Positions 1 through 9,600 of a DNA stretch of 64,000 nucleotides are shown here, piece after piece. The translations under genes and the position numbers were made by a program. The notes under the pieces were generated by a model. It worked only from the letters and a program-made list of their open reading frames with translations. It searched no databases and was not told where the DNA came from. The stretch is from Sitta carolinensis (Eukaryota > Chordata > Aves > Passeriformes > Sittidae). How positions within the stretch are numbered: position 1 is the first letter of the stretch; every line of letters begins with the position of its first letter. The DNA lies in the NCBI GenBank assembly GCA_032173965.1, contig CM063285.1:25827660-25891659 (forward strand), given 5' to 3'.

Positions 1-2455
1 TTGCTACACAGGCAGTAACGTGTAAGCTTTCCCATTGAAAGAGAAACAAATCCAACTCTGTTAATGAACTGGACACAACTAAGAGTGTGGAGCAAGAATG
101 GCCAAGGCTGTTGGGGTCACAGAAATAAGTAATTTAGACAAATATATTTTCCTTAAAAAGCAAGTTTTTATCAAATATAAATAACAAAGCAGTATGTTTG
201 CCATTAAAACTCTGATACCTGAAGAAAGCAATTCACCAGTTTACATCACATTACACTTCTTCCTTGCAGCTTTAAAAGTGACTGGTTCCTTGTTTTGAAA
301 ATTAATACAGTATGTGGCAAGAGAGCAAAAGAAACACCAACACAAGCAATGAAAGAATGCTACACTTCTAAGAATGACATATCATTAGGCAAACGAAAAA
401 GAAAAATGATCAACTCTTCTTTCATCTTTTAGCTGTAGGTACCTTTGATATTACCTGGTAACGCTTACTGTTGCTAGGTTCAGACGCTTGAATTTATATT
501 AAAAATCCTTGATAATAATGTCACTATAATACACAGCTGAACAAACTTATCCAGTCTAAGAATTAAGAGAAGCCTTCCATTATTTCTGGACTGCTTTTCT
601 ATGTTTTTCTTAAAAACTGACATCAGTAAAGTATCAGCACTCAGAGTAAAAGAAAATTGACAGCTTCAATTAAGTAAATATTCCCCATTTATAGAATAAA
701 CAGGCAGAATTTGGGGGTGTTGTTTGTTTTTTTCATTTTTTGTAAGATAAAATTGCACTTGTGCAGGTTTGTCAGGATTTGTTTCATAATTTTTGAAACA
801 TTGTTTCTATTCCAGTAAGCAGTTCCTAATTTTGCATCTTGAATTAAAAAAAAAGCCTGCAAAAATTACATGCATTTATATGAAAAGATTTTATGGTTCT
901 AGTTATCTTTTCTGTAACATAAGTATTTCTATTTAGAAAATAAACTGTTTGTTCTTTCACATGCCAGTCTGAAGGTTCAGATGGATTTTCTTTTTATTCA
1001 TCTTTACCTGGTGAAGACAACCAGAGTTTCTCTTACCCAAGTTCCAATTTCCACAAAAAATACATTTCTTCAAAAGAAATAGTCTTGCTCAATTTCTCCA
1101 CAGTTTTCATTAATTCATTGACATTAAACACTATCTACAATTTTTACTGAGATAAATCTTCAGCTTTTGCATCTTTTGCCATTACTGCTAGACATTTTCT
1201 TCTGAGCAAGCTATCATTGAGAGTAAGGACTCAGCACAACAAACTTGTCCACATGCCTCCATTAGGCAAAGAGCTATCATCTTAGGTTGGAAGATGTATT
1301 TTAAATCAGCACTTTAATCTTTCTGTTTCTTTATTTTCCTTAGCCTTTCTGCTCATTCTCCTGATTAAAATTTTAAAATACCGTGGTAACTAGAAACGAA
1401 GGGCAAATCGAGTATTAGGAGTATTTCTCCCTCCACTATTTAACACCTGACCAATTTCTTTTTCTGCACTACATGTGAAATATCTCTTAGAAAAGCCACT
1501 CATAATCATGGTCAATTGCCTTAAATTAAATAGAATCTACAGGTTTCTCTGTTCAGACTTTCAGTCGAATTGTATCCTCACCTCCCAAAATTGTTCCATT
1601 TTACTCCATCAAAAAATTGCTCATGCATTTACTTCTGTACGTGCTAATTTCTTCAAGAATATTTTATCTTTTCTTATCAATTTCAAAGCACTTGAATCAC
1701 CATTAATGCTCAGATGTAATTTTCCACACTTATCTCTGTATTTCTTTCTGAGCAGGTACAGGCTCAGAGCAGGCTTCTTAAAAGCCAAGAAACCTGTTCA
1801 CCACTCACACACCTCCAGGGAATGAACATCCTTTTTTGAAACTGGTACTATTCTACCAACAGCAACCTTATTTAAAAAGCTCAACTAAGCCTCCAATTTG
1901 CTATTGCTCTGTTATTGTGCCTGGGAGTACAGCCTCCAGTTATTTTTTTTTACATTTAAGTTCTCACTAATACTTTTAAACTATGAAATACACTAATCAC
2001 ACTCAATATATACCAAAATATCAGAATTTAACTCTATTGTCTATTAATTCTGCTGTTCCTTAGATAAAGTTACTTCATGGTTTTAAGAGCAACATTTGCA
2101 TCCAACAGTTTCTATGGTGTCTTTTAATAAATCATCTTTGGTAACTTGGGTATCACTGATATTAACAAAGTCTTGGCTTTTAGGAAATATTAGTTAGTAT
2201 TTAGATATTAGCAAATCCAGTATGTGCACTTAAGCTGATGAAAAAAAATATAAAACTAAATTTTTTTCCTTCTAGAAATAAACATATTCCATAGACACAG
2301 AATGAAAGAATTAACACTTTTGAACTATATGGGTAGATTGATTTGATGTTCAAGGAATTCTTCCAACTATATTACCAAGATGAGAACATGGTAATTTTAT
2401 TAGGAAGTGTTTTAAAATGAGGGTTTGACTTGGAAACAGTTAAAGGAATAATTAC
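1..2455 (-). other. AGA intron 3 (partial)
   Basis: AT-rich sequence directly after the exon 3 donor. I looked on the minus strand for the next AGA exon (the segment following VGES, with its F-x-x-x-M-G-F and E-D-L signatures) and did not find it. The open frames here have no family-like content. No recognisable repeat was seen. Confidence 0.7.
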
Positions 2456-2568
2456 CTGACTCTCCCACTAGTAATGTATGCTTAGTGTATTCAATGACCT
2501 TTCGTGCTACCCCAATTGCATTTTTCACTCGCCTGAGATCCGCAACAGCCCCAACTTCCATAGTGTTG
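2456..2568 (-). CDS. AGA: AGA coding exon 3: conserved GAV-DLRR-KNAI helix region
   Basis: The exon adds one base to codon 100 (Gly) and encodes residues 101-137 plus the first base of codon 138. The acceptor is a good polypyrimidine stretch ending TTTCCAG and the donor is TCAG|GTAAT. The peptide contains the family's conserved [19 protein letters not shown] block and ends with HTLLVGES, which in other vertebrate AGAs continues with A-T-T-F in the next exon. That exon is not in the window. There are no stops or frameshifts in the three exons, consistent with an intact gene. Confidence 0.96.
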
Positions 2569-3218
2569 CTGGAAACAAGAAATATTTAAAACTTATTAAA
2601 ATTACAAGAATAATTGCATATTTTTTACTAGACAAAATCTGTTCTCACATAAATCAAAAAAGCTTGCTCCTTTAACATAATGCTTTAATTGTTCTATGCC
2701 ACAGACAGATGTCACCACATTAGTACAGAAAGACTTCCTAAATGCATTGTTTTCTTTCACAGGCAGGAGATGTTGCTCAAGAAACAATACTTCCATTCGC
2801 AGTAATATTTTCGGTAGAGTAACTGTTTTGTTACATAAACTCATAACATGAACCACACACCGGCAATTACTTTTTAATCAGGACAGCTTTTAACAGCAAA
2901 TAAATTATTGAAGACAATTGCTCCAGAAGTGAAATATTTATGGCCTGAATGTAAAGGGAAAGCTAACAATGCTACAAACCATCTGTTTCAACTTCTATAC
3001 CTAGAACTGGATTAATGCACTACAAGTGAAGAGTCATTTCCTACTCTTCCAACAATCAGGTACGTTATTTTCCCTTGTTCCACAAGTTAGCTTGTCCCAT
3101 AGTCAGCCCCAAAGCAACAAGATCCTAAAGAGTGCTAAAAATGGCAGGTGTGAGAAACAAATTAATGGAAGTTGGCTTTTGCTGAGTATTATATGAATTA
3201 TATTATGAATTGTATTGT

Positions 3219-3673
3219 TGACTAAATATTACATTGTCACTACTGAAATAGTGGTATGTGCTGTGGAATGGTTGATGTTGTGGCAGTAGCCTAGTTGCAA
3301 GGTTGGTTTTCACGAGGATGGTTTTGTGTTGTGGTGTGGGTTTGTGAGTTTACATTGGACGGACTGTTGCTGGCCAAGCCTTTGAGACATGACCTTAAAG
3401 GAGCAGAACTTCCTGCAATGATGGCCCTGAGGGCCAAAGTGACAAAACTGTGTTGGCAATGAGGAAAGGGACATGGGGCAAGAGTATGTAAAATCAAAAT
3501 AAATATGCATCAAGTTGTTGCAACACCAGGGGTATGAAAGGCGGATATGCCATTTGGTGGACAAGCCTCTGGCGTTGGGCCATGCTCCCAGCAACTGTCC
3601 CTTTTGCTTTCTGAACTTTTTTATTGTTCTCAATAAAACTTTTATAACTCATCCCCACTTGGGGTCTGAGTCA
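3219..3673 (+). mobile_element. Possible solo LTR-like element in AGA intron 2
   Basis: This block is less AT-rich than its surroundings and lies 45 bp past the exon 2 donor, in opposite orientation to AGA. It begins TGACT and ends AGTCA, giving short inverted termini of the TG...CA type. Near its right end it carries a polyadenylation-like signal (CAATAAAACT at about 3630) followed by a short U5-like stretch, as retroviral LTRs do. I could not find a convincing target-site duplication and do not recognise the family, so this is a tentative call. A non-repeat intronic segment is the alternative. Confidence 0.3.
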
Positions 3674-3718
3674 TTTATAACAGCAGAGATCATTGTTTTC
3701 TCCGCACAGTTTCCTTAC

Positions 3719-3872
3719 CCGTCCATAATCATTGCATCCAGAGTTGTTTCTCCACTTTCATCTGGGCTCCCTCCATATCCCACGCTCCCATCGCACTGAT
3801 CGATCTCACACTGACCGCAGCCTCTCTCGACTGCATCCAGCTCTGAACCTCCCGACTCTAATACTCTCCAAG
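3719..3872 (-). CDS. AGA: AGA coding exon 2: alpha-chain core with conserved cysteines
   Basis: The exon completes codon 49 (Ala) and encodes residues 50-99, then two bases of codon 100. It is bounded by an acceptor ending TTACAG and a donor GG|GTAAGG. The peptide begins [17 protein letters not shown] and continues with C67, C70 and C75 in the pattern C-x2-C-x4-C-D-G-S. These correspond to the three cysteines of the human enzyme (61, 64, 69), of which the last two form a disulfide. The glycine-rich loop that follows (G-Y-G-G-S-P-D-E, residues 80-87) and the [11 protein letters not shown] stretch are hallmarks of the glycosylasparaginase family. Length and phases give an uninterrupted join to exons 1 and 3, so this is a functional exon and not a pseudogene copy. 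Confidence 0.97.
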
Positions 3873-5662
3873 CTGTAACCAACACAAATAAATGTCACTA
3901 GGGAAAACAGTTTCCACTGCTGTTTAAGGGTGGACATGATGCAGGTGCACTACATAAGTGGATAAAAACCAGTAAAGTCAAAATATAACCAAAAAAATGT
4001 AAAGCACCACTTTTCTAAATATTTTCTTGTGTATCTGACTAGTGCTTCTGACTGAGAAATAGAGCTTTTCTTCTGACTGAGATACTATTTATTAACAATT
4101 ATCACAAGTTCTCTGTATCAAATACCCTTCTCTGCCTAGAACCAATCATTGCTTTATCACCGCTTGTTTAAAGCCTTCTGAGAGAAGAGGGGAAAAAAAA
4201 TCTTTCAACTAAAAAAAAAAATAGGCAAAAAAAAAAGTTGCCCTCAAAAGCTTCATATGAGACTATTAAGTGTCCAGCTGCAGAATAAAAAGGTATAAAC
4301 CTACAACAATAACTACATAAGCACAAAAGCAAAGTGAAAATTATATACAAGAAATTAAGTCTCCACATTCTCCTGTTCAACCCTTGGTCTTCTATTCTTG
4401 AGGATCTAGACCATGGTACAGCTTTGTAAGACATTACAGATGTGTCAAAAGACATGACTTGAATACACTGAGCCCTAAGGCATTGCACATAAGAGATTTC
4501 ACAAATATGGACTTCAAGCAAGATATTCTAAGGTGCTGGAGTGTGCTGCCACTGACAATCACAGTCCTGCTCGCTCCTGTTTGTGCTGGCTCAGGCACTC
4601 CATCACCTGACAGACCCAGCACAGGGGAGGCAGCACATGCACACAGGCCAGCTCTTTTTGCCCAAGTAATCCACCTCAAGAAGCCTCACGATCAGAGATG
4701 CTGCATGCCACCTATGTGAAGTTGCCTACATCAGGGAAAAAGAAAGACTTAATATAATGCATCCAACTCCACACACGCTTGCCTCTATTACAAACTTCAG
4801 TGTGAGGAGTATTCTCTGATTCCTCTTACCTTTATTGCCGTGAGCAGCCTTAGCACAGGGTTACAGAAGCTGTCAAGCAAAGGCCTTGCAATTTTCATGA
4901 GCGCATTTCACCTCTGACCATTACAAGGCTTTATTGGTAACTAGTTTCACAAACAATCGTTCTCTAATAAGGGGTTATTTACAACTCAGCTGTAATAAAA
5001 TAATCTGCAAGTATTTTAAAATTACTATTCACAGCTAATGTACGTTGCCATAGGAAAATCTGCTTTGACCGTCAATAACACATCACAAAACAACAGTTTC
5101 AAAGAAATAACATAACTACCTAATTCTTTAAGGGGCAAGAAGGAATCTAAAAAAAACCCAAAAACCTTTAAAACCACATTATTAGCAAAAGTGCGAATGC
5201 TAATACTGCTGCTTTGAGCTAGCTTTTCCGCGGTTCATAACCCTCCTCTTTAGTTTTTCTGGGTTTTGCTCGGGCTTTTATTAGCGTTATTTCCCATCGC
5301 GGAAAGTGAAACCATTTGCTAGCAGGCTGTCCGCGGCAGGGAAGGAAGGGTAACCCTCCCCAAGCCGGCCGAGGCACCTCCCGCCGCCGGGCCGGCGGCA
5401 GCGGGGCCGGCTCTGAGCCCTGGCGGGGCAGCGCGGGAGCAGAGCCGGGCCCTCCGCAGCAGCGCTGCTTGGGAGCCGGGCACAGCCCGCTCCTTCTGGC
5501 CACTCATCGGCACAGTCACCCTCAGAAACTCGTTTTTCCTTACGCAGCACCAACACCCAGGTCAGCCCGGCGGCCCCTGAGCAGGAGGGCGCTCCCGAAA
5601 GGCACGGAGCGGCACGGCACGGCCCCACCCGCCCCTTCCAGCCCGGCCCCCCGCCGGGACAC
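3873..5662 (-). other. AGA intron 1
   Basis: Intron between exons 1 and 2. The exon 1 side lies in the CpG island; the rest is AT-rich. A moderately GC-rich patch at about 4540-4700 contains an 81-residue minus-strand open frame without recognisable similarity. Short A-runs occur at about 4192-4235. Confidence 0.8.
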
Positions 5663-6010
5663 CTGTCTCTGCGGCCGTCCTAAACGCCCAGGTGTTGATG
5701 ACTACAGGCAGAGCAGCAGCTGAGGCGGCTCCCGCCGGCGTCAGCACAACGAGAAAGAGGAGCGGGACCATCAGCCCCTGCCAGCCGTCGCCGCGTCCCG
5801 CCGCCATCGCCGCCCGGCCCGGCCGCGCTCCGCCGCCTCCAACCCGGCGGCTGCGGCCGCGCAGGCGCGCCCGGCCCGGCCCTGGCCGCGCTGCCCGCGG
5901 GCGCTGCGAGCGCGGCCGGGAGCGGCCGCGTTGGGCCCCGCAGCCCCGGAAACCGTGGCGTGGCACGGAAAAGCTGAGCCCCGACCAAAGGCCGAGGCCC
6001 ACGCCCACAA
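5300..6010 (-). promoter_or_regulatory. CpG island / AGA promoter and 5' UTR
   Basis: A sharply bounded GC-rich, CpG-dense block in an otherwise AT-rich window covers the 5' end of intron 1, AGA exon 1 and about 200 bp upstream. It has several GGCCGGG/GGGCGG-type boxes and no clear TATA box, as expected for a housekeeping lysosomal gene with dispersed start sites. The island ends where a CR1 element begins at about 6030, so the proximal promoter is short. Divergent transcription to the right is possible, but no plus-strand exon is evident. Confidence 0.85.
5663..5807 (-). CDS. AGA: AGA coding exon 1: signal peptide and start of the alpha chain
   Basis: The exon encodes residues 1-48 plus the first base of codon 49. 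The start was chosen because it has a strong context (G at -3, G at +4), opens a signal peptide (Arg5 in the n-region, hydrophobic core about residues 12-27, small residues AASAA near 27-31) and puts the mature start LPVV at about residue 33, near its place in the family. The NTW-A-F segment (residues 38-42) matches the conserved NTWPF of mammalian AGA, whose Trp and Phe line the substrate pocket. Met13 is a possible second start just before the hydrophobic core. The frame stays open upstream to an ATG at 6008, but those 67 codons are GC-rich, low-complexity and not family-like. The donor is ACAG|GTGTCC, weak at +4 to +6. No N-glycosylation sequon is present. Confidence 0.94.
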
Positions 6011-6027
6011 ATACAGTTTGTGTTTCA

Positions 6028-6605
6028 CTTAATCATAGGATGGTTTGTGAGGGAAGGGACCGTAAAGATCACCTCGTCCCAACCCACCTGCCATAGGCGA
6101 GGACACCTTCCAACAGACCAAATTCTTCAGAGACCCATCCAAATTGGTCTTGAACTTCTAGGAATGAGGCATATACAGCTTCACTGAGCAGCCTGTTGCA
6201 GTCCCTCACCACCCTCACAGTAATGGATTCTTTCCTAACATGTAATCTAAACCTACTCTGTTTCAATTTGAACCCATTCCCCTTGTCTTGTCACTACGTG
6301 CATTTCTAGTCTTGCCTCATCTTTCCAGTAAGCTCCCTTCAGGTACTGGAAAGCTGCAATTAGGTCACCCTGAAGCCTTCTCTTTTCCAGGCACAGCAAT
6401 TATCAGAGCTCTTTCTCACAGGAGAGGTGCTCCATCGTTCTTACCAGCCTGGTGTGGCCTTGCTGTAAGAGGTCAATCTCTTTCCTGTGTTGGGGTGCCA
6501 GAGAGCTGGATGCTGTACTTGAGGTGGGAGCTCACCACAGCAGACTAGAGGGGCTGAATCACCACCCTCAAGCCGTTGGCCATGCCGCTTTTGATGCAGC
6601 TTTTT
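6028..6605 (-). mobile_element. CR1 non-LTR retrotransposon, 3' end fragment
   Basis: On the plus strand the block opens with AATCATAGGATGG and GGGAAGGGACCGTAAAGATC, which is the reverse complement of the CR1 3' terminus. It continues through the antisense of the ORF2 C-terminal region, including a stretch corresponding to the segment upstream of the tail (ACCTGCCATAGGCGAGGACA) and the GAGCTGGATGCTGTACTTGAGGTGGG part. The element lies on the minus strand, as does AGA, with its 3' end toward the AGA promoter. It is 5'-truncated, as is usual for CR1. The left boundary is clear, and the right one (about 6560-6660) is blurred by divergence. Confidence 0.88.
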
Positions 6606-6659
6606 TATTGAGTCTGAATATGCGTTACAGCCAGCCTGCTTGTGCAGAGCCCCTGTAAT

Positions 6660-9600
6660 TGGTAACCACCAACTTATAACAGCGCCCACGTGCCGATGAG
6701 ATTGCCAGTGGTGCTGGAGTGCGGGAGCTGAGCTGTGGTGGGGGGGGGGCTGTGCAGCAGCAGGGTGGGAGCAATCTCCCCCTAACCTCATGAGATCTAC
6801 TTGCTGCATCTTCATGTAGTACCTTGCTAACATGGATGTCTTTGTCAAAAGCGCCTTATGGCACAGAGACGTTTCTGTGAAGCGCTTTTTGGGACCTACT
6901 ACACTCAAATAGTTTATGAGAAAATTTGTAAAAAGCCTTGCTTTACAGAAATCATAAAACGTATAACAAGTAATTTCTTAAATCTGCCCCTGCTGTTCGA
7001 GCTTTTCATGATAAACAATTAGCAATAGTTTCAAGCCCTTTGACCCATTGCCATAGTACTCTGAAAGTTTCCAGGTCCAAAGGCCTTTTTTTTTTTTACT
7101 TTTTTTTTCAAATACTCTTTTGACTTGTCCTCTTTACTCCTTTTCAATATATAATGGGCCAAATTCAATTACACAGGAATATTGTTGGCCTTGCATTTGT
7201 ACTAAGAGGAGATACTCGGCCCTCATGTAAGACAACCTGAGGTTTGTAGGCATATATAAATTGTGAGTGCACCCAATCTGGTTTAAGAAGCCCAAAGCAA
7301 CGTTATTTTTATTGTAAGAAAACATTCCACAGCCTTTGGAATTAAATGATTGCCACAGAAGAAATTATCCTTTATAAACAGAAGGATAGAAGTCATAAAA
7401 TAATGAAATACAGTATTGGGTTTGACTTCAGTGATAGTATGGCCTTGGTTTCAGCCATTTACCAAAAGCAAAACTACAAGTAATCTAGAGAAACCTTTAC
7501 TCAGGTAAATATTGATAGGTAATTTATTTCTGCTATTGCTATTCTTATTTCTGTCATGTATTTCTGTGTAAAGGTATTAGGAGATGGGCCAAAACACACA
7601 TCCAAATTAATGTTAGCTGAAGGGAAATAGAGCAAAATATTTTCAGGAAATAAATATAGTAATAATAAGTAAAAAGAAGAATATAATTCAGCACATTCAT
7701 AATGTAGATACATTAATGATATTTTTCAAAGACAGCTTTCTTTTAGTGAGATAAAGTGGACCGTTATGAAAGAAAACCACTTTAATATGGGTGTCATTCA
7801 AATAAAAGTATTGACTGTGATGGTTTCATCTGCAGGCTGAGCCTGCACAGCTGTGGAGAGAATGTTTTGTATGACTTGAAACAGCATAACATTATGCTTT
7901 GAGGCTCATGCAGAAATTCGCTTGGTTTGATTTCTGTGGCATGATTTCTAACTGGCACTCAAATGTGAATTACTTCCTGCTAGAAATAAGTGCCATTTTG
8001 GACCCATGCTTTACTGTATACAATGCTATTTAATATATTTTTTTATATTATGTGTGAAAATACAAAGCAAACACTACTTTCAGATATACCGTATGAAACC
8101 AACAGCAAGGTCAATAAAACTCTCTTTCTACATGCTGAAAGCTAAGGAGAAGTTGAACAGTGTCTGTCCAAAGCAACTCTGCAAGTCTGTTCTGCTACAT
8201 TCATGGGCTCTTGATTTATGTTCCACCTCTCACATAAAGTATTTCAAAATTGATCTTGGGATTTAAAAATTCTTTGTATTTTCTTAAAAATTACCTGTTG
8301 TTTTATATCAGTCGTTCCTACATCAGCAGTGGAAATGTCCCATCATCTGTTTATCCCCAATACTTATTGTTGTCTTAGAGACCTTAGCTAAGATAAATGG
8401 TAATGCTAATAAGATTTTGTCTCTGCTGCAAAGAAAGTAAATCAGTGTTTCTACAAGGGGAATTTTTGTTCAAATGTATAATATTGAAAGAACATTCTAG
8501 AGAAGGGCTTGTATGGACAACGGATTACAAAGAGGATATACAGCAGACAACACTGTAAGTGGATGGTGCTGAGTAATTAATGAAAAACACAGGAGGAAAT
8601 TCACCTCTTTCAGTGAGAGGGTCTGTTCCTACAGTGGCCAAATTCTGACCTCAATTATATCTGTGTGACCTAATCTAGCACCATCTGTTAAAAAATGCAT
8701 GCCTAACTTCTTTTTGCTGTCTCAAATTTTCTGTGTGATTTGAAATCTAATTAAGTTTTGCAGTTATATAGTTACATAGTTTGTTTACATTTTGATCTTC
8801 ATTTTAGTTATATTTTGTAACACTAACATAAACACATGAAAAGCAAATATGAGAATAATTTCCTTAATAAAAGTAATCAAGTTTGACTAGCACTTGCTAA
8901 TTAAAATGTATTTTTAAATAACTGTGTTGTGATTTTTCTCTTCTAAGTAGATTTGTAGAATCACTGTACTCTTGGGGTTTAAAATGCTTTTTTTTTTTTT
9001 TTTCTGTTTCATTCCTTTTTTGTCTTCTTATAATACATATGTTCACTCATTCACTGAACAACACTGGAAAGATTTATTCATAGTGAATGTCTCTAACAAC
9101 TACCTCTCAAATCTACTAGGAAAGACCCTTATGCCTTCTCACATGCTTGAGAAGAGCTATGTGTGAACGTTTTCAAAGCTACTTAAGTTTTCCTCACCTG
9201 AATCCCCCATAAAACTCATCATCACTGTGTGATCTGTCAAATCCAAACCTCTTCTTCCCATACTTTTTTCATGTTTTTCCCAACAATCTTTTTCCATGTG
9301 TTACACGTTCTCTTTCACTTCTACTGTCAGGATTTTGGGGTATAAGATGTCATTCCATTATAACTTTGTACAGCTTATAGCACTACTGTGTGCTGTCTTA
9401 GCACTCTCTGGTTCTTGGCAATATGTTAATGATCATTAATATTGATAATGAGAAAAAAAATACAGCTGCTAATTGTAAAAACCAAACACCTGTCAATAGT
9501 GAATATAATATCAATGCTCCTATTGCTAGATTTCCTTTTGTTACCACTTTGTTTTTTAAAATCAAATTCTAAATTATAGTAGTTTCTTTTCTTCTTTTGT

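Larger units (their letters stand above)
2456..5807 (-). other. AGA: AGA gene, 5' part (exons 1-3 with introns 1-2), truncated by the left window edge
   Basis: Aspartylglucosaminidase is the lysosomal N-terminal-nucleophile hydrolase that cleaves the GlcNAc-asparagine bond in the last steps of glycoprotein breakdown. Three minus-strand coding exons give 137 complete residues that align without a gap to the N-terminal part of the vertebrate enzyme after the signal peptide. Intron 1 is 1790 bp (3873-5662) and follows phase 1. Intron 2 is 1150 bp (2569-3718) and follows phase 2. Intron 3 follows phase 1, is at least 2455 bp long and runs off the window. Both complete introns are GT-AG. The rest of the alpha chain, the Asp-Thr autocleavage site and the beta chain should lie left of position 1. 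I see no exon 4 in 1-2455. The gene is read toward the left edge, away from the repeat-rich, gene-poor region on its right. Confidence 0.95.

Noticed and set aside
1..2455. Search for AGA exon 4
   Set aside because: No minus-strand segment with acceptor, donor and the expected peptide following VGES was found. It probably lies left of the window.
5219..6096. Several overlapping open frames of 66-135 codons on both strands
   Set aside because: High GC removes stop codons. Only the AGA exon 1 frame has homology and joins exons 2 and 3.
7831..7847. 17-bp near-palindrome (8-bp arms)
   Set aside because: Short palindromes of this size are expected by chance in 64 kb, and the context gives no support.
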